The notes under the pieces were generated by a model that ran no database searches, had not been told where the DNA came from, and saw only the letters and a list, made by a program, of their open reading frames with translations. Positions 1-6,953 of a stretch of 64,000 nt of DNA are shown here, in pieces (position 1 is the first letter of the stretch; every line of letters begins with the position of its first letter). The translations under genes were made by a program, and so were the position numbers. This DNA is from Paenibacillus chondroitinus NBRC 15376 (GTDB taxonomy: Bacteria; Bacillota; Bacilli; Paenibacillales; NBRC-103111), in contig NZ_BILW01000007.1 of assembly GCF_004000765.1 (NCBI RefSeq), positions 1 through 64,000 on the forward strand, written 5' to 3'.

Positions 1-66
1 TACATTGTGCAATGAAGGTTGGCGTGATAGGGTTTAAAGCTAATCTATGTTGTATAAAATGCAGCA
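1..66. repeat. Partial dyad array (truncated by window edge)
   Basis: Two imperfect 17-bp dyads are visible. One is cut by the window edge (positions 1-13 match the last 13 bases of its type) and the second, GTTGTATAAAATGCAGC, lies at 49-65. Their centres are 52 bp apart, the same distance as in the complete arrays at 3747-3930 and 40053-40236. The stretch has no convincing gene. Confidence 0.6.
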
Positions 67-119
67 TAGACATGGGATCGAGGTGCAGTGGCGCAAAGCA
101 GTGATGCGACGAGGATTGA

Positions 120-359
120 CTACTTGGTGTGAGGCGGTTGTGTAGAGCGATATGGTCACTTGGTGCAAGGCGGGCATTCGATGTGGCTTGGTTACATGTT
201 GCGAGGCAATCATATAGAGCGAAATAGTCACTTGGTGCAAGGCGGGCATTCGATGTGGCTTGGTTACTTGTTGCGAGGCAGTCATACAGAGCGATATGGT
301 CACTTGGTGCAAGGCGGGCATTCGATGTGGCTTGGTTACTTGATGCGAGGCAGTCATCT
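120..359. repeat. 72-bp tandem repeat built from 36-bp half units
   Basis: A unit starting TCACTTGGTGCAAGGCGGGC begins at 156, 228 and 300, an exact 72-bp period with only a few substitutions. Each unit splits into two related 36-bp halves (starts TCACTTGGTGC and TTACTTGTTGC). A more diverged half unit lies at 120-155. Because 72 is divisible by three, reading frames on both strands stay open through the block, but neither looks like a real protein: composition follows the repeat and no ribosome site precedes them. Confidence 0.85.
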
Positions 360-371
360 TCCGGCGCGGCT

Positions 372-394
372 AAAAACCGACCCCACGGGGTCGG
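372..394 (-). terminator. Rho-independent terminator
   Basis: An 8-bp GC-rich stem (CCGACCCC/GGGGTCGG) with a 2-nt loop is followed, reading the minus strand, by a run of five T. It lies 13 bp after the stop of the small gene at 407-649. Confidence 0.8.
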
Positions 395-406
395 CTTCTA
401 GATCCA

Positions 407-649
407 TTAATACATCGGCTTCGCTTGGTACAGCAATTGCGGCTGCGGGCATTGCGGGAAAGGGTAGATATCCCGAATTTGGCTGAAGGCATAATGCTTC
501 GTAGCAAATTGCGTATGGTATAAGTATTCGATCAGGTAAATCGCCCCGCCTTGCACACTGCACAATATTCCTGAAGTACCGGTACCGTCCATTAGGGATA
601 CACCTACTGGACTGCCTATCCAAGCATATGCTTTTTGCTGTAATGACAT
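407..649 (-). CDS. Small conserved-looking protein of unknown function (80 aa)
   Basis: An 80-residue protein with no signal peptide or membrane segment. It is supported by a near-perfect ribosome site (AGGAGGTGA, 7 nt before the ATG) and by a terminator just after its stop. The sequence has a compact, domain-like pattern: a glycine/aspartate turn (LMDGTGTSG), then VQGGAIYLIEYLYHTQFATK, then a Pro/Cys-rich PFPQCPQPQ tail. I have a vague memory of similar short Bacillales proteins but cannot name the family. It starts 56 bp after the stop of the upstream molybdopterin oxidoreductase on the same strand, so the two may be cotranscribed. Function is not inferred. Confidence 0.75.
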   Translation of the reverse strand: MSLQQKAYAWIGSPVGVSLMDGTGTSGILCSVQGGAIYLIEYLYHTQFATKHYAFSQIRDIYPFPQCPQPQLLYQAKPMY

Positions 650-705
650 AGGCCATCACCTCCTGCATTACTTTATGCGGGAATGTGCCCATGCGTTCAG
701 CCAGT

Positions 706-2766
706 TCACTTCCTAAGCTTTTCCACACGCACACGACCGGAGAAAAAGGTTGCCCCTCCGCCCATGTCCGCCACACGATCTGGCGTAAGCGCGTTAACCA
801 AGGCTTTGCTGCCATTCCCGGAAGCGGACGAATCCGCCCAGAGGCCTTGGCTCACGACGACACCTGGCAGCACATCCGAGCCCGCAGCTACGGTTAGCTC
901 ACATTCACCGCGAGCATTCCATACGCGAACCATTTCGCCGCTCGCAACCCCCAAAGAGGCGGCATCCGCTTCATTCATATGCAGCTTCGGCGTTTTTTCC
1001 ATGCGGACATGCTTTTCATTATGAGCAAACGTCGAGTTCAGAAAGTTATGATTCGGCGCAGGGATAAACAGGAACGGCAAATCCCCATCATCAGGAAGCG
1101 GAATGTACGTCGGCAAAGCCGGATAACCCTTCTCCGCCATCTCACGGGAGAACAGTTCGATTTTACCGCTCGGCGTCCGTAACTCTCCTGGAAACAGCGG
1201 CTTCACTTCCGCTTTCATGAACTGGTTCTCCAGCAGGTTCTCATAGGTAATATTCGCTAACGCCGGATTTCCGGGATGATCCAGAGCCTGGCGTACCAAA
1301 TCTGCATCGCTATCCTGCAAAGCCTCATCCTCATAGCCCATCTCCGCTGCAAGCAGACGAAACACATCGACATTCGCTTTGCTCTCGCCATATGGCCGAG
1401 TGACAGGGAGTTGAAGATGCACGTAATGATGCCAATAGGAGCGATAAAAGTCCGTATTCTCAAAAGATGAGGTTGCCGGGAGCACGATATCGGCGTATTT
1501 CGCCGTCTCGGTCAGAAACAGATCATGCACAACCGTAAACAAATCGTCTCGCTGAAGCCCCTCTCTCACTTTATTGGCATGCGGGGCAACTAACGCTGGA
1601 TTGGAATTGTAGACATACAGCGAGCGAATTGGCAGATCCAGCTCCAGCAACGCGCTTCCAAGCAAATTCATATTAATTTGCCGCGCCTCTTTTACCCGCA
1701 GATCAGGCCGCTGTAGGGCGGGAATGTTGTGCTCCAAATAGGCGCCGTTTCCTTTTATAGCACCGCCTCCACGCTGCAGCCACTGCCCCGTTAATGCCGG
1801 CAAGCAGGCAATGGTCCTCACACACATTCCGCCGTTATCGTGATGCTGAATCCCGTTGCCAATACGAATAAAAGAAGGCGACGTCTGACCGTACAGCCGG
1901 GCTAAGCGATAGAGGTCTTCGACAGGGACCCCTGTTATTGCAGATACCACAGAAGGCTCATATTGCCGAACATGCTCCCTCAGCTCCTCATGGCCAACGG
2001 TATATTGCCGCAAAAAAGCTTCATCCACGCTATCTTCGGCGAACAATATATGCATAATTCCCAGTGCCAATGCGGCATCCGTTCCCGGCATAATCGGGAT
2101 AAACCAATCCGCCCAACGGCCTGTTTGGTTTCGGTGAGCGTCAATGACGACGATTTGCGCACCGTTTTTGCGGGCTTTCTCAGCCAGCATCACCTGATGC
2201 ATATTCGTGCTCACGGCATTGATTCCCCACATAATGATGAGTTTGGCGTGCACCGTATCCTCCGGATCGGTTCCAAAACTGCCGCCCATCGTATATTTAT
2301 AGCCCTCTGTTCCTGCGGCTTCGCAAATCGAGTACAGCAAACGGCTTGCACCCATCCGGTTAAAAAACCGGCGATCCATCCCCTCGGTCCCAATCCGCCC
2401 CATATTGCCGTAAAAGCTGTATGGCAGAATGGACTCGGCGCCTTCCTCGGCAATCAGCTTTTTCCAGCGGGTCGTGATGGTTGCGATCGCTTCTTCCCAG
2501 GATATGCGTTCAAAGCGGCTCCCCTCCCCTTTTGGACCGACGCGCTTCATTGGGTACTGCAGCCTTTTATCATCATAAAGACGTGCCGTCATGTTGCGAA
2601 CTTTATTGCAAATTGCCCCTTGTGTCACCGGGTGGTTGGGGTCTCCTTCTATTTTAACGATCTTGCCGGCTTCCTTATGAAGCAGCAATCCGCATTGATC
2701 TGGACAATCCAGTGAGCATACGGCTGGAAAAATGCCATTCTCCTGCTCAATCATCGACGAGTGCAT
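706..2766 (-). CDS. Molybdopterin-dependent oxidoreductase (YoaE-like)
   Basis: A 686-residue member of the DMSO reductase/formate dehydrogenase superfamily. The N-terminus carries a [4Fe-4S]-type cluster motif: Cys17, Cys21, Cys25 and Cys53 (CX3CX3CX27C). It is followed by the molybdopterin-binding fold (GHEEL and GNGIQHH regions) and a C-terminal molydopterin dinucleotide-binding domain (HNEKHVRME region). No twin-arginine signal precedes the cluster, so it is probably cytoplasmic. Length and layout resemble Bacillus subtilis YoaE. The ATG at 2766 has AAAGGAG 9 nt upstream. No separate electron-transfer subunit or cofactor gene is adjacent, so the substrate cannot be deduced. Confidence 0.88.
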   Translation of the reverse strand: MHSSMIEQENGIFPAVCSLDCPDQCGLLLHKEAGKIVKIEGDPNHPVTQGAICNKVRNMTARLYDDKRLQYPMKRVGPKGEGSRFERISWEEAIATITTRWKKLIAEEGAESILPYSFYGNMGRIGTEGMDRRFFNRMGASRLLYSICEAAGTEGYKYTMGGSFGTDPEDTVHAKLIIMWGINAVSTNMHQVMLAEKARKNGAQIVVIDAHRNQTGRWADWFIPIMPGTDAALALGIMHILFAEDSVDEAFLRQYTVGHEELREHVRQYEPSVVSAITGVPVEDLYRLARLYGQTSPSFIRIGNGIQHHDNGGMCVRTIACLPALTGQWLQRGGGAIKGNGAYLEHNIPALQRPDLRVKEARQINMNLLGSALLELDLPIRSLYVYNSNPALVAPHANKVREGLQRDDLFTVVHDLFLTETAKYADIVLPATSSFENTDFYRSYWHHYVHLQLPVTRPYGESKANVDVFRLLAAEMGYEDEALQDSDADLVRQALDHPGNPALANITYENLLENQFMKAEVKPLFPGELRTPSGKIELFSREMAEKGYPALPTYIPLPDDGDLPFLFIPAPNHNFLNSTFAHNEKHVRMEKTPKLHMNEADAASLGVASGEMVRVWNARGECELTVAAGSDVLPGVVVSQGLWADSSASGNGSKALVNALTPDRVADMGGGATFFSGRVRVEKLRK

Positions 2767-2840
2767 CTGCTATTCACTCCTTTCCGTCACTTCAACTTCT
2801 TTACTATATAACGAATTAAGAGGAAGGGAAACAATGGCGC

Positions 2841-2873
2841 GTGAAAATGCCCCACTACACGGCTTAGTGGGGC
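2841..2873 (-). terminator. Rho-independent terminator
   Basis: A 9-bp stem GCCCCACTA/TAGTGGGGC (2849-2873) is followed on the minus strand by ATTTTC. It sits 8 bp after the stop of the NlpC/P60 lipoprotein gene. Confidence 0.75.
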
Positions 2874-2880
2874 ACTACGC

Positions 2881-3663
2881 TTAGTCAAGGACTGAGCCTC
2901 CTAGAACAAAACGATATTGCAGATGCTTAAAAAACATATGGTCAATCCGCACGCCGCCTGTTTTTTTGGAAGCGGAATGAATGATTTTCCCATCCCCTAA
3001 ATAAATGCCCATATGGCTGATCGGCTTCTGTGAAGGGTCGAGATTGGCATAATCGGAAGGGCGATTGCCCATGAAATTCGTAAAGAACAGCAAATCCCCG
3101 CGTTTTGCCTGCTTGAGGTCGGTGTATTTTCGTTTGGATAGGGCTTCCACATAAGCAGCCTGATTTTTCGCATCCCAGGGCAAATCCATCCCTAGCGCAG
3201 TCAAATATACCCAGCGTGTGAAATCCGAGCAGTCAAAAGATTGCGGGTCCAGCCGGTCCGACCCATACACATAGGGGGTTCCGAGGTAGCTTTTGGCCGT
3301 CTCGATTACGTTCTCGACGTAACCTCCTTTTTTCGGGACGATGCCCGGACTGGGAAAAGCCTGGATCAAAGGAAAGCCGTTTGGCAGAAGCGCCTGCTTC
3401 TTATTCTCTGCAGCCAGGCTTTTTACTCGATTCGAGGCAGAGGCAGGGGCATAGAGCTGCTCTACACCCAAATCCCCGATGTATAACTCCGCATCGCTGC
3501 TGGTCAGATTCCAGTCCGACATCCGGTTATCCGTCTCCCGTTCGGACGTCAGTTGCACCTGGTCCCCCGTGCCCAGCTGCTTAATCCTTGATGGGTGAGA
3601 GCACCCGGTAAGTGTAAGTGTGAGCGCGGAGGCTAACACGATGCTTATTGCAAATATGCGCAT
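2881..3663 (-). CDS. NlpC/P60 family cell-wall lipoprotein
   Basis: Probable cell-wall peptidase (gamma-D-glutamyl-diamino acid endopeptidase class) attached to the membrane as a lipoprotein. Numbering from the chosen start, a hydrophobic signal ends in the lipobox LTGC with Cys21. A linker follows, then a C-terminal NlpC/P60 domain from about residue 115, with catalytic Cys145 in FDCSDF and His217 in SHMGIY; His229 in IIHSA is a further conserved histidine. The longest frame begins at 3681, but AAGGAG lies inside those first codons, 7 nt before the ATG at 3663, so I start there. It is flanked by its own terminator and appears monocistronic. Confidence 0.88.
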   Translation of the reverse strand: MRIFAISIVLASALTLTLTGCSHPSRIKQLGTGDQVQLTSERETDNRMSDWNLTSSDAELYIGDLGVEQLYAPASASNRVKSLAAENKKQALLPNGFPLIQAFPSPGIVPKKGGYVENVIETAKSYLGTPYVYGSDRLDPQSFDCSDFTRWVYLTALGMDLPWDAKNQAAYVEALSKRKYTDLKQAKRGDLLFFTNFMGNRPSDYANLDPSQKPISHMGIYLGDGKIIHSASKKTGGVRIDHMFFKHLQYRFVLGGSVLD

Positions 3664-3746
3664 GTTCAAACTCCTTGGCATGTGATCCTGTTAGGATGCC
3701 AAATTTTCGGTAGAATAAACTGGGGTGCGGATGAAGGCTGCCGTAC

Positions 3747-3930
3747 GTTGTATTTTGTGCAACATTAAAGACGGTTTGTAGGGAAACCGAGCCACTCCAC
3801 TGTACAAAATGCAATGAAAATGCTTGGTTTGTGCTGAAACGGCAGCTTTCGCGGCTAAATGGTTGCATAAAGTACAATGGGGCTGACTCCAGGCTTGAGA
3901 TTCGGTACAAATGGTTGTATAAAATACAGC
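3747..3930. repeat. Four-dyad intergenic array, spacing 52-63-52 bp
   Basis: Four imperfect 17-bp dyads lie in the 357-bp gene-free stretch after 3663: 3747-3763, 3799-3815, 3862-3878 and 3914-3930. The consensus is about GTTGYATAAARTRCAAY. Centres at 3755, 3807, 3870 and 3922 give gaps of 52, 63 and 52 bp. The same gaps recur at 40053-40236 with related dyads. No protein is supported here. Confidence 0.75.
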
Positions 3931-3977
3931 CTGAACGGACCGGAGAGCCCGCTCGATGGAGCCTAACAGCCTCCATA

Positions 3978-4012
3978 ATAAAAAAGCCCGCAGGAATCAT
4001 CCTCCCTGCGGA
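3978..4012 (-). terminator. Rho-independent terminator of sdaAA
   Basis: Minus-strand stem TCCGCAGGGAGG with its partner CCTGCGGGC, then a run of six T. It lies directly after the sdaAA stop at 4021. Confidence 0.85.
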
Positions 4013-4020
4013 CCTTACTT

Positions 4021-4905
4021 CTATCGCTTTTTGCCCAAATTAAGCTCTTTCATAATTTGCCGCCCTGTCGGCGTCTGAGCCAGGCCGCCTTTGGCCGTCT
4101 CGCGATGCTTCTCGGGCATCGCGGTGCCCACCTCGTACATCACCTGCACGACTTCGTCGGAGGGGATGACGGAACGGACGCCCGCCAGCGCCATATCGGC
4201 CGCTGCCATGGCATTCACTGCACCGAAGCCGTTGCGGACGATGCACGGAATCTCGACCAGTCCGCCGACTGGGTCGCAGATGAGCCCTAGCGTGTTCTTC
4301 AGCGCTAGTCCCACCGCATGCATCGCCTGCTCAGGCGTACCGCCGCGAAGCTCAACAAGCGCTCCCGCGGCCATGCCGATCGCGGAGCCGACCTCAGCCT
4401 GGCAGCCGCCTTCCGCGCCAGAAACAAAAGAGTTGTTCGCGATGACATAACCAATCGCGCCCGCACTCAGCAATCCCCGTACCATGTGATCATCATCCCA
4501 GCCGAACCGCTGCTGGCTGCTGATGAAAACTCCGGGGATAATCCCGCAAGAGCCGGCCGTTGGCGTAGCAATAATGCGTCCCATGGAAGCATTCACTTCG
4601 GACACGGCTAACGCGTACGCCATTGCCTTGCAAGCTTCCTCACCGAGGGAAGCTTCTGTCGTCGTCATATAGCTGGCAACACGCTGAGCGTCCTTGCCTG
4701 TCAATCCGCTGCGGGAGGTTGTATCTTCCGTCAACCCCTTCGCCACGGCTTCTTTCATAATTTGATAGTAAGCCCTCATTTTTTCAAACACGTATTCCGG
4801 CGTCTTGCCCGATTCTTGGCTTTGATCGGCCAGCATGACTTCCGCAATCGTCATTCCTTCTACAGCACATACTTCAGTGAGTTGTTTTAATGTTCGGAAT
4901 CTCAA
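4021..4905 (-). CDS. sdaAA: L-serine dehydratase, alpha (iron-sulfur) subunit
   Basis: Catalytic subunit of the two-subunit iron-sulfur L-serine ammonia-lyase, converting L-serine to pyruvate and ammonia. Family signatures are the ATPTAGSCGIIPG loop, NNSFVSGAEGGCQAE and CDPVGGLVEIPC, which supply cluster cysteines. Start choice: the frame opens further upstream, but AGAGGCG precedes a TTG at 4905 that sits one base after the sdaAB stop codon. The resulting protein begins LRFRTLKQL, as expected for the family, and is 294 aa. The tight junction implies translational coupling with sdaAB. A terminator follows. Confidence 0.95.
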   Translation of the reverse strand: MRFRTLKQLTEVCAVEGMTIAEVMLADQSQESGKTPEYVFEKMRAYYQIMKEAVAKGLTEDTTSRSGLTGKDAQRVASYMTTTEASLGEEACKAMAYALAVSEVNASMGRIIATPTAGSCGIIPGVFISSQQRFGWDDDHMVRGLLSAGAIGYVIANNSFVSGAEGGCQAEVGSAIGMAAGALVELRGGTPEQAMHAVGLALKNTLGLICDPVGGLVEIPCIVRNGFGAVNAMAAADMALAGVRSVIPSDEVVQVMYEVGTAMPEKHRETAKGGLAQTPTGRQIMKELNLGKKR

Positions 4906-4906
4906 G

Positions 4907-5587
4907 TTATTCGCCTCTTTCTGCGAGATCCACTCTTTTGATATCAAATATCATGCTTAAGGAGCTGAGCTCCTCAATCAGGGCATCCGGAACGGAGACG
5001 TCAGTTTCAATGACGGTCATCGCCTCTCGGTCCCTGCCTTTCCGATCCAAATCCATGAATCCGATATTAATCTGGTTACGTCCCAGCAAGGTGGTAATGT
5101 CTGCAATCATCCCCGGTCGGTCGTGATGAGAAATAATTAACGTAGGGTATACCGCGGTAAATTTCACATCGAATTGATTCACATTTACAATTTCAACGTT
5201 CCCCCCACCGATGGATGCCCCAATCATACTCACTTCTTTGCTCCCGGAGGAAATCGTAAATTTGACCGTATTCGGATGATCGGCCTTATCTTTACTTGTG
5301 AGGAAAGCAATCTCCACGCCCCGGGCTTCCGCCTCTTCGGCCGCCTCCGGAATCCGTGGATCATCCGTTTCAAAATCGAGCAAGCCGCCAATCAGCGCCA
5401 AGTCGGTACCATGCCCCCGGTATGTATCCGCAAAAGACCCGTATAAGGTTATTTCAGCTTTCGTTGGCTGCTCACCGAGCAGCTGCCTGACGACACGCCC
5501 TAGACGGACGGCTCCCGCTGTATGGGAGCTGGAAGGACCTATCATGGAAGGTCCGATGATGGAAAACACATCTTTAAAACGCATCAT
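4907..5587 (-). CDS. sdaAB: L-serine dehydratase, beta subunit with ACT domain
   Basis: Partner subunit of the serine dehydratase. The N-terminal part carries the SIIGPSMIGPSSSHTAGAVR signature of the beta domain. The C-terminal ~75 residues form an ACT domain (YPTLIISHHDRPGMIADI), a likely amino-acid-sensing module. GGAG stands 6 nt before the ATG at 5587; a second ATG at 5584 is equally in frame. It is the first gene of the sdaAB-sdaAA operon, which has its own promoter and a dyad over the -35 element (5628-5672). Confidence 0.95.
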   Translation of the reverse strand: MMRFKDVFSIIGPSMIGPSSSHTAGAVRLGRVVRQLLGEQPTKAEITLYGSFADTYRGHGTDLALIGGLLDFETDDPRIPEAAEEAEARGVEIAFLTSKDKADHPNTVKFTISSGSKEVSMIGASIGGGNVEIVNVNQFDVKFTAVYPTLIISHHDRPGMIADITTLLGRNQINIGFMDLDRKGRDREAMTVIETDVSVPDALIEELSSLSMIFDIKRVDLAERGE

Positions 5588-5627
5588 GCAGTTCTCCAAT
5601 CCTAAGAAGTTAAAGCTTTATACTACT

Positions 5628-5672
5628 ATTGTATGAAGTGCTTCTGCGAATGACAAGGTCTAATATCTTGTC
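5628..5672 (-). promoter_or_regulatory. sdaAB promoter with overlapping operator-like dyad
   Basis: Minus-strand -35 TTGTCA (5651-5656) and -10 TACAAT (5628-5633) are separated by 17 bp. A perfect inverted repeat GACAAG-N9-CTTGTC (5652-5672) covers the -35 box, which suggests repressor control. The bound regulator is not identified. Confidence 0.65.
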
Positions 5673-5737
5673 CTTATTTTCCCAAAATGCTCCGGTCTCA
5701 TTCTACGGTGACGGCGATTGTGAGTGTGAGTGCAACA

Positions 5738-5776
5738 AGAAAAGCCTCTATCCACGCAAAAGCGTTCAATAGAGAC
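5738..5776 (-). terminator. Terminator after the orphan ABC ATPase
   Basis: Minus-strand hairpin with arms GTCTCTATTGAACGC and GCGTGGATAGAGGC, followed by TTTTCTT. It is 22 bp downstream of the stop at 5798. Confidence 0.7.
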
Positions 5777-5797
5777 TTTGAATACTTATGTAGAGGC

Positions 5798-6640
5798 TTA
5801 AACAACCAATGCAGCTTTTGCCAGGTTGCTGGAGACTTGCTCCTGCTCATTAACTTTCCTGCCCTTGCCGAATGGGATGCAAAGCGGCGTACCAAACAGC
5901 GGATCCTCAATAATTTGGCAATCCATGTTAAACACGGTACGAATCGTATCCTCGGTAATAATATCTTCCGGCTTCCCTTGGATGGCAATCTTCTTGTTAT
6001 GAATAGCCACGATGTGATGCGCATAGCGACAAGCCAGATTAATGTCATGCAGAACCATGACGATGCTGCGCTGCTGCTCGACATTCAATTCAAATAACAA
6101 GTCAAGCACTTCAACTTGGTGTGACATATCCAGATAAGTGGTCGGCTCGTCGAGTAAAATCGTATCCGTTCCCTGTGCCAACGTCATGGCAATCCATGCT
6201 CGTTGTCGCTGTCCACCTGATAAAGAATCCACCGTACGATCCGCATATTGCTGCATATTCGTAGCTTTCAGCGCTTTCGTCACCATCTCTTCATCTTCTG
6301 CGGACCACTGCTGCAACCAGGTCTGGTAGGGATATCTCCCTTGCTTGACGAGTTGGAGCACCGTTAATCCTTCCGGAGCAACCGGCCCTTGCGGCAGAAT
6401 GGACAAACGCTTCGCAATTTCCTTCGTCGGAAGCTTGGCGATGGCTTGCCCGTCTAACAAAATGCTGCCATTGGTAGGCTTCAGCAACCTGGCCAACGAA
6501 CGAAGTAACGTTGATTTACCGCAACCATTGCTGCCGATAAATACGGTGATCTTCCCCTTAGGTATCGCAATATCCAAATCTTCATAGATACTGTTATCTC
6601 CATAAGTTAACGTTAAATGTTGGGCCTCGATGGCGTGCAT
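5798..6640 (-). CDS. Iron-siderophore ABC transporter ATP-binding protein (FecE/YusV type)
   Basis: A 280-residue cytoplasmic ATPase of the FecE/FhuC/BtuD family that energises uptake of ferric siderophores. Walker A is GSNGCGKST (residues 36-44), the signature LSGGQ (140-144), Walker B ILLDEP (161-166), and the switch histidine lies in VLHDIN. GGAAGGA precedes the ATG at 6640. No permease or binding protein lies nearby, so it is an orphan ATPase that probably serves transporters encoded elsewhere, as YusV does in Bacillus subtilis. A Fur box and strong promoter lie ~100 bp upstream, which fits iron control. Confidence 0.9.
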   Translation of the reverse strand: MHAIEAQHLTLTYGDNSIYEDLDIAIPKGKITVFIGSNGCGKSTLLRSLARLLKPTNGSILLDGQAIAKLPTKEIAKRLSILPQGPVAPEGLTVLQLVKQGRYPYQTWLQQWSAEDEEMVTKALKATNMQQYADRTVDSLSGGQRQRAWIAMTLAQGTDTILLDEPTTYLDMSHQVEVLDLLFELNVEQQRSIVMVLHDINLACRYAHHIVAIHNKKIAIQGKPEDIITEDTIRTVFNMDCQIIEDPLFGTPLCIPFGKGRKVNEQEQVSSNLAKAALVV

Positions 6641-6734
6641 CGGTCATCAATCCTTCCTTGGCTATATGATCAAACGAAATTGTATATATTCATCTAGGTA
6701 TGTGAGGTCAGTAGAATCCAAACTTTATTTATTT

Positions 6735-6780
6735 AGTGTATAGTTGATGAAAACCAATGTCAATGATTTTGAGAATCATT
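6735..6780 (-). promoter_or_regulatory. Fur-box-controlled promoter
   Basis: Minus-strand -35 TTGACA (6758-6763) and -10 TACACT (6735-6740) are 17 bp apart. Immediately upstream and overlapping the extended site is TGATTTTGAGAATCA (6764-6778), which fits the 7-1-7 Fur consensus TGATAATNATTATCA at 11 of 14 arm positions. The rest of the 313-bp gene-free stretch 6641-6953 holds only the terminator at 6871-6909. Confidence 0.85.
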
Positions 6781-6870
6781 TTCAACAAAATTCAATATGC
6801 AAGCGCCAATTTCATCCATTCCGTGAATGGACGTCTCCTTCACTATTCGGTGAATCCCATTTTTCAGCAC

Positions 6871-6909
6871 AAAAAAAGACTTTCCCAGGTCATCATCTGA
6901 GAAAGCCCT
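6871..6909 (-). terminator. Terminator of the GH106/heparinase operon
   Basis: Minus-strand stem GGGCTTTCTCAG/CTGGGAAAGTC followed by seven T, 45 bp after the stop of the GH106-like gene. Confidence 0.85.
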
Positions 6910-6953
6910 GCAATTCCTAAATCGACTGTCCACCCTAGTCACGCCAGCAAACG

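Noticed and set aside
120..359. CRISPR array
   Set aside because: Units are contiguous tandem copies without unique spacers and there are no cas genes.
40..486. Open frames on both strands through the 72-bp repeats
   Set aside because: The frames persist only because the repeat length is divisible by three; no ribosome site precedes either.
354..815. 153-codon minus-strand frame spanning the end of the molybdopterin oxidoreductase
   Set aside because: It overlaps two better-supported genes in other frames and has no ribosome site of its own.
1963..2715. 250-codon plus-strand frame opposite the molybdopterin oxidoreductase
   Set aside because: Antisense shadow; no promoter or ribosome site.
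3747..3930. Series of intrinsic terminators
   Set aside because: The dyads are AT-rich, imperfect and lack T-runs; their fixed spacing is unlike terminators.
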